From Parasitella parasitica (Eukaryota; Mucoromycota; Mucoromycetes; Mucorales; Mucoraceae), in NCBI GenBank assembly GCA_025201805.1, contig MU619427.1, forward strand, positions 1 through 37,260: a stretch of 37,260 nt of DNA, given 5' to 3'. The position numbers and the translations under genes are program-made. The notes beneath the pieces were generated by a model, which saw only the letters and a list, made by a program, of their open reading frames with translations, was not told the DNA's origin and made no database searches. Below are positions 11,088 to 21,755 of the stretch, piece by piece; within the stretch, counting starts at the first letter, position 1; the number at the start of each line of letters is the position of its first letter.

Positions 11088-11547
11088 CTACACAGCTATG
11101 ATAATAATAATAACAATAAAGGGGTGATTAAACAAAATCAAAAAAAGGGAGAGAGTAGCAACAGAGGACTTTATTTAGCATTGTTGTCAAACACGTTACT
11201 TTTTGGTTTATTTCCTTATTCTTATGGCTGTCAAGATATTTGTAGCTATACAACAATAGAGACTTGATCTCGTTAATTTGTCTACTGCTGTAACGTCATT
11301 ATGACTGTAGGGCAATAATTTGTGAAAAATATTCTAAATTTAAATACATCTTTTGCCAAATGTTTACTGTTCTCAAGCTGATTTTGATAGAGCCTTTAAT
11401 TGAGTACGAGCAAATTAGAGTAGTGATACTCACAAACAGCAAACTACGGAAAATATTATTAATGTCTCATTTAATTCAAACTACTATTGCATGCTTAAAT
11501 TCTTTATGAGTTTTTTTTATTTTATTCAATGTCTTTTCTATTTGCTT
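11088..11547. other. AT-rich spacer, nothing recognised
   Basis: Spacer between the coding remnant and the 3' end of the KDZ transposase remnant. It contains ATAATAATAATAACAATAA-type simple sequence near 11100 and no supported gene. If the KDZ element has a right-hand terminus it should lie here, but I found no convincing inverted repeat with the sequence beyond 14093. Confidence 0.5.
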
Positions 11548-14093
11548 TTATGCTTGCAGTATACCTGAAGAACCAGGCTGAGCCAATCGATGCTCTTTCA
11601 TGAGGTTGGCAAATATTAAGTGCTTCAAAAAATCAGCCATAGCCTCATATCTAACTTTTATGATCGAGTCGCGATGCTCCTGGAATGCTGGATCGTTCAG
11701 AGAACTGATACTTTTAAAGCCAAATTTTGTCTTGAGCTCGTTAATCTGTTTCACCAGCATGTTGTTTTCCGTCAAGACCCTCCAATTAGAAACATTTCTT
11801 TGACTATAATACATATTAAATACATATACTAGTATAACTAAATGGGCTTACTTCTCGTCTTTCATTTCTTGGTCGAGCTGAAAATATCTGGCATTAAGCC
11901 GCAGATATGTAAGCTGTCTGTCGTAGGCTTTTTGGCTTTCGACTTGTTTGATCAGCTCATTGATACCTGCAGGCGTTGCAGGGATTTTCACCAAAGCAAC
12001 ATGTTCTTTCCATTTTTTTTCGAGCTTAGAGTATTCAGCGTTGATGATATTATATTCCCTTATTTTATCAACAGCCTTATTATATTTTTTTGCGATTTGG
12101 GAAGCTGCAACATGCATTAAATATCTATACAAGTCTTTTGGGTATTAACTTACATAAATCAATCATCTTATTTCTTTTGAAATGCGCAACAACATCAGTG
12201 AGCAGAGCTTTGCGATTGCTCTTCGACATTTGTCGAGTCATTGCAATGAATCTGTTTGCTGTACTCCAGAATTTCTCGACCCCCTCTCCATCTAATTATT
12301 GAATTAGTGTTTGACATTCATACTTCCCATCAGACATTAACCAGTGTTGCCACTGCCTTCAATGACTTTTGGATGATGCATCACTTGACAATGCATGCTG
12401 TGTGCATAAGCATGAGAAACTATAACAAGGTATATAGGGTCTCGGGCCTTGAGTCCAAGTATTTTTTCCTAGTTTTCATATCAATTTTAGCAATAATCCA
12501 TAACTTATGAAAATTATGTTGATTTAGTTTGATACCTCCAGTTTGTTTTTGCAAAGACAAATAATGTCATACATTATGAGTAACTTCTGCTTGTTGTTCA
12601 ATTGTTGAAGAATGTGGTTTATAGCTGCAAGAGCATATTTTCGACTGTTGACACGATCAGACTTTGTTTTACATCAACGAATCATATCAAGTGGCTTACC
12701 CCTCACTCTCAAAAATGTCATAAAGCCTAATTGGCATACCATGCCTGGCACAATTAACAGAGAAGACACCTTCCTCATCAAAGCGGTCCCCAGTTTTTCC
12801 AAGAGCATTTGAGGAAGCTTTAAAGCTATTCTCAAGCTCATCCAAGGCCGCACTATTATTTGTAGAAATAGACTGCATTCTAGTGAAGGTGGATTCTCAT
12901 TGCAAGGTAAGACTGTGTCTTACCACTTCTTCTTTACTGCTCTCCTTCTCCAGAGCATATGCTTCCACCTCCTCCTTTGTTCCCCATAACTTTTCTACAT
13001 CAGACGAGATAGCAAAGATACTTGGGTATTTATCTGTATGTTCAGATATATTTGTATTGTTTTTTCGCTTCAGTTGGAAGTTACCATCCAAAACGACACC
13101 AACTCTCTCGTCACCCTTGAGAGAGCGGTCGTTTTAGCAGCTATATGATGCTAATAATAATCACGCTTTTACTAACATCACATGCATGGCAATTGAAGTT
13201 TTTAACCTGCATTGCATCCTTCGGATAAAATAAATCGTTCAAGGCATGAGCCTTGATGTTACGATATAGGATTTGCATGCTATTGAATAGGCCATTATTC
13301 AAGAATTTGAACTATCGAAATCAAAATGTGAATAAATGTGTGGATTTATAGCAGCTTTTCATACCTTAGTAGTGTCAAAGTTGCATAGAAAGTGATTATC
13401 GCTATTTTGCGATTTTACGAATGCATAGTTTGACAAATAGCCATTTAATTTCAAGCTTGCCAACTTCTCGAATACAGCAAAATGGATAGCAATTTTAGGA
13501 AGTTCTGTGCTGCTTGGCAGCATTTGCATCAAAGTCAATGTCTTTAGAATTGGTTGATGGTCGCAATACTCAAAAGTAAACTCTTGGTGGCCTTTAAGAA
13601 TTAACTTTAGTATTGGCTCTACAAACATTTTTATAATGGAAAACTTACAATGCAACATGCAACAAGACACAGTGAGCTTTTTTCTTGAGTGGCAGTTGCA
13701 ATAGTGATCATCCCCCCCCCAACAATGGCACATTTGGAAGCTTGAGGCAAGGGTCCGCATGCCCATTGATCTCAAAAGATTGGAGATACCATTTCTTCAT
13801 GTTTTCACTGTTGTCGACCCAATATTTTTTTCTGCTTTTTCAAGCATCAAATACGAGGAGCTGGAGTCTGGGTGACAGTTTCAACAACCTCGTTACAAGT
13901 ATCGCATGGGTCATGCACGTTGTCAAAGAGAGAGAACTCATCAATGACAGATCCTCCCCTTCCATCATTGAAGAAAGCAGCAGTGCCGGTGGTAGCAGTA
14001 ATAGTTGGCAGTATTTGACCGACTGCATCTCTTCCTGCTTGTTTTCCATTTCTTGAATACTCTGTCTGCCTCCTAAATAGCAGACTTTGTCAT
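11548..14093 (-). pseudogene. Decayed KDZ-type (Kyakuja-Dileera-Zisupton) DNA transposase
   Basis: Read from 14093 to 11548, the minus strand encodes the ordered hallmarks of a KDZ transposase. A Cys/His-rich cluster (CHCW, CNCH, SCCMLHC; 13640-13720) is followed by EFTFEYCDHQPILKTL. Then come a DGNFQLKR motif near 13080 (first catalytic Asp), CARHGMPIRL at about 12730-12755, MYDIIC at 12558-12578 (second Asp) and DGEGVEKFW at 12266-12292 (catalytic Glu). A coiled-coil, Lys/Glu-rich C-terminal end runs to the stop at 11548. Short GT-AG introns fit between several segments, for example after the FDTTK, SEG and DIIC-KNKLE segments. The gene is broken: frame is lost at a nine-C run (13712-13720), stop codons interrupt near 13134, 12330 and 13850, and no clean start is found. 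KDZ elements move by cut and paste and are common in fungi. Family call firm; activity unlikely as sequenced. Confidence 0.8.
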
Positions 14094-14625
14094 GGTAAAA
14101 ACGTCGCTATTATCCCTTGTTTTATTTATCTTGTTTTATTTTGCCTTGGCCATATCAATACAATAACAAGCTGTACAGCCCCCATTAGAACGAAGGCTGA
14201 AAAAATCACCGAAGAGTACAGCTCGTGTTTTTTTCAACAAAAAAATGGTGTTTTTTTATAAATTACCAAAGTCGTGATATTTAGGGGCCTCCTTAGGAAT
14301 TGGCTGTAACCTAAGCTTTCTGAACTGTGTATCTAGTGATATACAGCGGATGCTTTGGTACAGTAAACCTCACTAACAGTCGTACATTATGACATTAGTA
14401 CANNNNNNNNNNNNNNNNNNNNNNNNNNNNNNNNNNNNNNNNNNNNNNNNNNAAAGATAATTGAGACACCAGTGTATTTCAAAAAGCTTTAATGTAGCTG
14501 TGAATGAAGCCATGTACAGCACTGACATGAATGCACTCGCAATGCTCGTGACAATTTTTCCTCAGCTCTTCCAAGTTAACTTTGCGGTCAGTACAATTTT
14601 GTTATTGACTTTTTAACCAACAAAA
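14094..14625. other. Spacer with 50-N assembly gap and TIR-like edge
   Basis: No gene visible. An assembly gap of exactly 50 N occupies 14403-14452, a placeholder length rather than a measured one. Immediately before it, from 14359, reads TACAGTAAACCTCACTAAC, a TA dinucleotide followed by CAGT-x4-CCTC, which resembles terminal repeats of pogo/Fot1-type Tc1-mariner elements. The other side of the gap does not show the matching arm. The region also carries the promoter of the ataxin-10 homologue. Confidence 0.5.
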
Positions 14626-16585
14626 ATGCAAAATATACTAGATCACTTGTCGAGCTACAAGAATGGAGTAGAAACATCCGACAAGCTTGACGCTGCTTTG
14701 GAAGTTGCAGTGAAACGGACGCTTCAGGACAACACATTTAGGTGAGAGTTTGCTTTTTTTTTTTTGTTTTCTCCCGCTGAAAGATGTCATTAACAAGCTG
14801 CAAGAGTGCAATTGGGTGCATCTGATGATTATTGGAAGCTGTCTAATGCAGCATTTTTGACACTTTCACAAGACACCAACGAGAAATGCATTGTTAATTT
14901 GATCAAATTGACTCGAAACGTGGTTGCAGGCGTGTTTGATAATCAAAAGTTAGCAATGTTAGTTTTTTTTTATGCGTGTACCTCTTTTTACCATACGTAT
15001 GCTAATTGTGCGAAACAGCCAGTATGGGGCATTGTACAAGATCGAGGAATTAGTAGCCGAGAAAATAGCCAGCACAAGTAAATCGTTATGGACATCTTTC
15101 GGTGGTAAAATGAGCTAATGCTGATTTTGATAGAGGACAATAACATGATTCTTCAAGTGTGTGTCCAGGCAATCTGTAATATGATTACGAAGAATGCAAC
15201 GGCTATTGATTTCATGTGGAAGATTTGGATGTCCAATGAAAAGAGGGGGTCTGTTTGGAGCTTGATGTTATCCAAAAGTGACTCCAACTTGATTATGAGC
15301 ACACTGGTCTTGGTCATCAACTGCATCCGTGGTAGCAAAGAAAGATGGTAGCATTAGTTTGACTCGTATAATTGAAAAAGCAAAGGCTAATTTGTCTGCA
15401 GTGATTTACTAGTTTCGAAGCAGATAGGTCGAGATGTCATTGCTGCTATTTTAGGCGACATGGAGAGATTGCATGGAATTGAAGATGACAAAAATTTTGA
15501 ACTGGGGTAAGGTATTCTCTCACGCCCACACGAACTGTTACTCAAGCCTTTGTGTAGCTATGAAGTCGTCAGTGAGCTGATCACATTTGGTCATTTCAAT
15601 GAGTTGTATCAGAGCGTCGATGATTTGAGGTGGGTTTGTAAAGAGGTTCCTGTAGTATGTTAACCAACATAATTGAAAGCGACAAGCACCCAGTCAGTGA
15701 TCACCAGGTGATTTTACTCAAGTTACTGGATTCCAAAATCCATGCACCCAAGCAGCCAGAGACCTTTCCCGTCTTCATCAAACACGCAGAGCTGAGCCTT
15801 CTTGCTACTCAATTGAGCGTTGTCGGCAAAGAAGCGTTGCAAGTGATTGTAACAGCGAAAGAAAATGGCAGCCATCTACAGCCGGACCAGATTTCCAATG
15901 TCTACACAGCCGTTGTCTTGCTGCTTCAGATTGTAAATAGCCTGTTTGTGCTGGACGAAGATCAACGCCAAGGCGTCAAGTCGCTCCTACTCGAGCTGGA
16001 TGTGCTACCTCTCGTTACAGGTGAGTATCTTTTGTGCGGTTGGCAAGAGCCTATTATTGATTTGTCATAGACATGCTCGGCCACCTCGAGGCCATCAAGG
16101 CGCCATCACTGCCTTCTCACGAGGATCCTCAGGCAGGATTCGGCTTTGTCAAAAGAGAGTGCGTTCGTCTGATGGGAGCAATGTGCTACAAAGATAGGTC
16201 GATGCAGGACAAGGTTTGTTTGTTTGTATGGCTGTTTTAAGGCGAATACTTGTTAAGCGTCAAGCGTAGATTCGTGGATTGGGTGGAATTCCACTTGTTC
16301 TGTGTCAGTTTAGAATCGATGATTCAAATCCATGTAAGGAGTGAGAAAGACTCATCGTGTCATGCTTTTAACCTGTATAGGGGCCTCTTTTGCTTACTTT
16401 GCTTACACATAGATATTCGTGAATATGCAACAGTTGCGTTGCGGAACATCTTGGAGCACAATCCAGAGAACCAAAAGCTGATCGAGGAGCTGCGTCCTGA
16501 GCAGGTAATAGAGACGGACGAGCTCAGGAAAATGGGCATTGTGCCAGAGTTGACACAGGATGGAAAGCTACGCTTCAAAAGATAG
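14626..16585 (+). CDS. Ataxin-10 domain protein (Ctr86-like), ARM repeat
   Basis: Ten exons: 14626-14741, 14805-14957, 15019-15077, 15134-15347, 15402-15506, 15558-15629, 15680-16020, 16071-16213, 16270-16333, 16413-16585, giving 479 aa with an unbroken frame. The C-terminal part (about 375-460) matches the ataxin-10 domain: GFVKRECVRLMGAMCY, then IRGLGGIPLVLCQFRIDDSNP, then IREYATVALRNILEHNPENQ. The rest is helical armadillo-like repeat. Human ataxin-10 is a cytoplasmic scaffold linked to cytokinesis and neuronal survival; the yeast homologue Ctr86 is essential but poorly understood. Introns are 48-79 nt with GT-AG ends. The sixth has two usable acceptors, 15655 (26-nt intron) and 15679 (50 nt); I chose 15679 because the size fits the other introns and a TTAAC branch-like string precedes it. 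The choice changes eight residues. Confidence 0.88.
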
Positions 16586-16771
16586 GTACAACCAAACACC
16601 TTCCTTGTACTACTCCTTCTTTTTCATGTAGCAGAGTGGGCGGCATCCCCCAAACCTTAATATGCAAACAAAGGTCACTTTTTTGTATCCAGTCTCTCAA
16701 ATAAACTACCATTTCCCCCCCTCATCTTTTACTCTTTTTTTCTTTCTTATTCTCAAAATATTGATCTTACA

Positions 16772-19288
16772 ATGGCTCCTGCGTTCCAACCTCCTTATTC
16801 TATTCCAGTGCCTGGCGCTGTTGCCAAAGATGGCGAAACAGTGCCCTACCGTCATTTCAAATTCGCAGACAAGATGATTGACCATCCCGAAAACGTCTAC
16901 ACTCTCTGGGACATGTATCTTCATGGCTACAATCTGGCCGGAGGTGGGTATCCGTACCTGTGCTTAATTTCGACCAATTCATGCTAACAGCTATCCTACA
17001 GATCGACCTTTTATGGGCACTCGTCGCATCGAAGACGGCGTTGCCAAAGAGTATGTTTGGCAGAGTCATCCCGAGGTCTACAAGCGCATCGAGAACTACA
17101 GCAAAGGCTTGATTCAACTTGGTTTGAAACGCCAGCAAGCCATTGGTGTCTACGCTGTAAACAGACCCGAGTGGGTAAGTTTTTTCGACCGTGGGTGCAA
17201 TCATGAGACTAATCATCCAAGCAGACCATGACAGAACTGAGTGCGTACAGACAGGCTTTCATTATCGTCGCGCTTTACGACACTTTAGGTGCCGAAGCTA
17301 TGGAATACATTGTCAACCAAGTGGATATGGAGTACATTGTTTTGAGCGCCGATAAGCTTGATAATATCACAAAGCTTAAAGGCCAGCTTACCTCCATTAA
17401 AACCGTTATTGTTATGGATGATACTATTGAAGCTGCATCCAAGCAAGCTGCAGAAGCTGCCGGATTATCTGTTTATACCTTCAAAGAAGTAGAAGCACTG
17501 GGTGCTCCTATTACTGATGAAACTGAAGTAGCAAAAGCAGACGATATTGCAACAATCTGTTATACCAGGTAAATCCATCAAACAAAAAAAAAACAAAAAA
17601 AAAAAAGGGGGGGGGGAAAGGGCGAAGGGGAAGCAACAGGAGGGAGAAGGGGGGGGGGCCTGGAGGATTCAGGGAATCATAGGAAACAATCAATGTGCTT
17701 GTGTTTGTATCCAAATGATTTTGTCTAACCTGGATATCAAATAGTGGTACCACAGGTGTTCCCAAGGGTGTCGTATTGACTCAAGCTGCAAGCGTGGCAG
17801 CCATCACTGGTATTTCTGCTGTGGGTGACAAAGGGACATTTGCTTTGATCACCAAAGAAGACGTTTACATCTCCTACCTTCCTCTTGCTCATGTCTTTGA
17901 GCGAGCTGCTCAAGGTATTCATTTATTCAAGGGCGCGGCTCTCGGTTACTACCAGGTACACGAAAAAACAAAAAACAAATGTGCATAATCCACAAACAAT
18001 TGTACTCATATAACGACATCCGTGTCCACATTAGGGCGACACTCTTAAATTGTTGGACGACATTGCTGAACTGAAACCCACAGTGTTCTGCTCTGTCCCT
18101 AGACTTTTCAACCGTATCTACGATAAAGTTTTGGCTGGCGTCAAGGCGAAGGGTGGTGTCTCTGCCAAGCTCTTCAACATGGCCTTCCAAGCAAAGAAGG
18201 ACAACCTCAGCAAGTCTGTAAACCATTGGCTTTGGGATCGCCTTGTCTTTGGCGGTGTAAGTTTGTTTAACATTATATTTGCTGTCAATGTCTCATACCC
18301 TCATTAGATCCGTCAAAAACTAGGTGGCCGTATTCGTTTTATCCTTAGTGGATCTGCACCTGTCGCACCCGACGTGATGGATTTCATGCGTATCTGTTTC
18401 TCAGCAAAGGTGTTCGAAGGCTATGGACAAACCGAGAATTTCTGTGCTGGCTGTTTGGTAAGTTATGCAGTCAGAGAAAGGCAAAGAGGGTGTTATTGAC
18501 AAACAACTAGACTATTTCTGACGACAATACTTCTGGTGTTGTCGGTGTGCCCTTCCCATGTTCCGAAATCAAGCTTGTTGATGTTCCTGACATGGAGTAC
18601 CATGCTACAGATAAACCTTACCCTCGTGGTGAGATTTGTATTCGTGGTCACTCACTTATGCGCGAATACTACAAAGCTCCTGAAAAGACAGCAGAGACAA
18701 TCGATCAAGATGGGTGGCTGCATACTGGTGATATTGGTTTATTTGATTCTGCAAGCCGTATTGTTATCATTGATCGTTTGAAGAACATTTTCAAATTGTC
18801 TCAGGTTAGTAGACGTTTATTTGTGTTGTCTTCCAGTCATCAGAAACTCACCTATTGTACGTACGTAGGGTGAATATATCGCCCCTGAAAAGATTGAGGG
18901 TGTCTATCAAAAGCATGAACTCGTTGCTCAAGCATATGTTTACGGTGACTCTATGCAAGCTTCTTTAGTCGGCGTTATTGTTCCCGACAAAGATTCCTTC
19001 TCTGCATGGTTGGCTAAAAACCATGCTTCCGTACCCGCTTCTGAAGCACTCGAAAATGAAGAAGTGAAGAAAGATGTCCTCAAGGTTTTGAATGCTTATG
19101 GCAAGCAAAATGACCTCAAGGGCTTTGAACAAATCAGAGACATTCATTTGACCTTTGACGAATTCACTATTGATAATGATCTCTTGACACCCACATTCAA
19201 ATTGAAACGTGAAAGTGCAAAGAAGGTTTATCAATCCCAAATTGAAGCCATGTATGCTACTTTATCTAATGGTAGAGCCTTTAATTAA
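16772..19288 (+). CDS. Long-chain fatty acid-CoA ligase (ACSL/Faa type)
   Basis: Activates long-chain fatty acids to acyl-CoA with ATP, via an acyl-adenylate. Exons 16772-16943, 17002-17174, 17225-17568, 17745-17955, 18035-18256, 18308-18457, 18511-18804 and 18869-19288 give 661 aa, normal for the family. Landmarks: the P-loop [11 protein letters not shown] (about 228-238) formed across the intron 3 junction, the LPLAHVFE segment, EGYGQTE (about 412-418), [10 protein letters not shown] (491-500) and [21 protein letters not shown] (split in feature text: the conserved ACSL linker, about 515-535). There is no PTS1 (ends AFN) and no evident signal peptide, so membrane-associated cytosolic, ER or lipid-droplet use is likeliest. 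Only 186 bases separate it from the gene upstream, so the promoter is compact. Intron 3 is unusually long (176 nt) and G-rich. Confidence 0.95.
17569..17744 (+). other. G-run-rich intron 3 of the acyl-CoA synthetase gene
   Basis: This intron is about three times the length of its neighbours. It opens with A-rich runs, then carries G10 (17607-17616), GGG (17620-17622), GGGG (17627-17630), GGG (17642-17644) and G10 (17649-17658) on the coding strand. Four or more G-tracts with short loops satisfy a G-quadruplex pattern in both the pre-mRNA and the non-template DNA. It ends at a normal acceptor (CAAATAG). The frame (AG|T, Ser) joins correctly across it. Confidence 0.7.
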
Positions 19289-21026
19289 TACCTAAAACCC
19301 TTATACGCACATTTACTACTCTTTTTTTTTTTTTTTTCTTGTCTCTAACTTGTGTATACATTAAATAATTCGATCGTGTTTTTTATTGTAATTAATTTTT
19401 GCAAGCCTGTTTTTCTAATGGAATGGTTGCATCAGAAACCATATTGCTATGGCACTTGTGCACTGACCAGCGTAAAACACACAGCCGTTTCGATGCTCCT
19501 TCCCCTTCTTTTTCACAAGTTTTAAGGTTTCCATTTAGGCATTCTAAAGATAGGAATTGTGCTCCGTAACACAAGAAAAGGGATTATTTTCACATGTGAA
19601 AAGTAACCCGATGGATTTTTTGTTAGATACCAATGCCAACCACTGTGGTTTTATATGGCTACCTAAATAGACATATTGGCATATTACAATTTATGAATTT
19701 AGAAAAATCAGCGACAAAGTCTCTTGCTATCTCGTAGACGTCTATCTAGGGGTAATTGCACATCACACACATCCAATTTATTTTTACTTGTTGGTACCAA
19801 CTACCAGTGATGTCTAAGGTTGTAGCAGTATCGAATAAAGTCTATAATTCGTGGAAAAGTTTGACATTGTAATTTGGATGGTTATATACAACGTGCGGAT
19901 CTTTGATGTGAATTCTGATTTGCAGATCCAAGTACTGACATATCCATACCCACACAGAAGATATTGGCAAGGATTGCTCAATACTTGTGTATAGTAGATC
20001 TACCTAAAATAATTTATTGAGTAATAAAGTATGCAGTCAGAACAAGATATGGACTCAAAAGACCTGCGATGAGCATCCAAACTCTTTATTAATCTCAATA
20101 GCAAGTTTCTAATGAGAAAAGTCATTACGGAAAACGTGATAAAAAACAAAACATTAAAATTATTCACTAAGCTACTCATTGTATCAATCTACTAGTTTTT
20201 TACTATTGCAAGGCGAAGGTCCAAACAATAGAACTAAAACACACACACACACATACACATATTTCTTGATACGATGAAGCCGCAAGGCGACACCGTTTCT
20301 CGAAAAGCTAAGACGCATATACGATTTGCTGCAGTGTCTATTGTAATTAAACCTTTGGTTGGGTTTCTATAGCCACAACTGAACTGCAACATCAGACGTA
20401 GATCCCTTTATAAGTGACATCCATGGGACTTGCAAGGTAATGGGGACACGGGTTATCCTACCAGACACGGCCGCAGATACACCACCATTGTTAGATGCTT
20501 GCAATTCTGCCTAGACAGGATAAAAGACAAACAACAGGTCTAAGAAAACCCAATACAATTGCTGAAGGACAACTATGAGCAGTATGGCGTTTTGATTTCT
20601 CCTACGATATCCTGTGCCAAAAGATCACAAGACGCCCTTCCAGAGCAAAAGCCTCGTTTATAAATACACAATAGTGAATGAGTTCATACCCGGATAAAAC
20701 GCCATATTCAATGAAATCATTTACGATATCATAGCGAATGAACTCATTACCCACATAATACATCATGTGCAATTTGAAAGTGAATGATCAACATATCACA
20801 GGGTACCAATGGTGCGTGTATTAATTAACCAAGATTAGCACGTATTGAACTTTTAAATATATAAAGTGAATGAGCCCAATCAGTGATGTTATGTATAAAT
20901 ATACGAGCTTTGAAGCGTTTCTGGAATAATTTTTATTATTATTATTAATTATATCCAACAATGAACCTTTGCACTAGTAAGTCGTAGCAATCAAAAGGAG
21001 CTTTATTAGAAGAAGACTCATCGAGC
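19289..21026. other. Spacer with 3' UTR T-tract, CA repeat and orphan exon
   Basis: Downstream of the acyl-CoA synthetase stop lies a T run (about 19322-19337), probably 3' UTR. A short CA repeat sits at about 20239-20256. At 20278-20293 the string GCCGCAAGGCGACACCGT shares GGCGACACCGT with the GC-rich hairpin of repeat copy B (36041-36066). An orphan coding-like exon occupies 20367-20510 on the minus strand. Inverted strings GAATGAGTTCAT and ATGAACTCATT occur near 20677-20740. No complete gene found. Confidence 0.5.
20367..20510 (-). pseudogene. Orphan terminal exon or coding remnant
   Basis: On the minus strand, after a splice-acceptor-like TGTCTAG, an open frame runs from 20510 to a TAG at 20369-20367 (47 codons). 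It reads AELQASNNGGVSAAVSGRI, then TRVPITLQVPWMSLIKGSTS and DVAVQLWL. The codon pattern and hydrophobic spacing look coding, but upstream minus-strand DNA gives only a hydrophobic open stretch that I could not join. It may be the last exon of a lost gene or a mobile-element scrap. Family not recognised. Confidence 0.3.
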
Positions 21027-21755
21027 ATGCTTTATCGTAATCTTTTAGTTGATTCCGCCAACAATGAAACGAAGTCAGACAACACCCTAAAGGTGCTTGA
21101 AGCTGTTATATCAGATGAATGTCCCGCTTCTTTCATCCAGTCTTTCAAAAATAACTTTCCAGCATTGGAAGCTTTGAATTTGGATTATAAGATAAAACAA
21201 ACACAAACAGAATACGAATCAACTCTTTGGTGGAATCAGTTGACAGATGTTTGCCAGGGTCTTCAAGATTACCAAATCACAATTACTAGCCCTAAGCATG
21301 AAGATTACTCGATTCAACTCGAAAACTATGCCAATTTTCTAAAAAAAATTATAGGCACAAATGTAAACAGATACGAGGGAAAGACGTCAATTCGCCTGGA
21401 AATAACTGATAATTGGACATTGGAGGTAGAGCATAATGGTTCAAAGCTTCAGCTTGTCGGATTGGACTTTTTAGAATCCAGTATTTACGGAGAAGATCTT
21501 GTTAAACAAGTCTTTGAAAAGGTGTTAAGACCATTTAGTCTCAAGTGCCTCGATATTGTCTATAAAGAGAAAAAACGAGAGTACACTATTTTCGAAAAAA
21601 TTAGACAAGTCTTCAAGACAAGAAAAGAACCACTCATCCTTGCTACAATAAAGGTCCATCTTAGAATGGGCAATGATCATTGTTTTACGAGTGCATCTTC
21701 CGTAGAAAGTTACAGCAACACGGAAGGTTACTATGGCCACTGGTCATTTGAATAA
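21027..21755 (+). CDS. Hypothetical protein, 242 aa, possible F-box/LRR-type remnant
   Basis: A single uninterrupted ORF of 242 codons, long for this AT-rich spacer. No domain is recognised firmly. Residues near 36-52 (SFIQSFKNNFPALEALN) resemble leucine-rich repeats of fungal F-box proteins, and the rest alternates short beta-like strands with charged turns, including a lysine-rich segment at about 180-200. No signal peptide or membrane helix is seen. The same frame is open further upstream (ALLEEDSSSM) to a TAG at about 20986, itself preceded in frame by an ATG at 20961. The gene may therefore have lost its N-terminal third to a nonsense change, or its true start may be 21027. Low-confidence functional hint only. 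Confidence 0.5.
   Translation: MLYRNLLVDSANNETKSDNTLKVLEAVISDECPASFIQSFKNNFPALEALNLDYKIKQTQTEYESTLWWNQLTDVCQGLQDYQITITSPKHEDYSIQLENYANFLKKIIGTNVNRYEGKTSIRLEITDNWTLEVEHNGSKLQLVGLDFLESSIYGEDLVKQVFEKVLRPFSLKCLDIVYKEKKREYTIFEKIRQVFKTRKEPLILATIKVHLRMGNDHCFTSASSVESYSNTEGYYGHWSFE

Noticed and set aside
11085-11267. 60-codon plus-strand ORF with Asn run
   Set aside because: The Asn run is translated AAT simple repeat; the opposite strand carries the better coding remnant.
12612-14056. Several plus-strand ORFs of 66-123 codons
   Set aside because: All lie opposite the KDZ transposase segments, whose conserved motifs fix the minus strand as coding.
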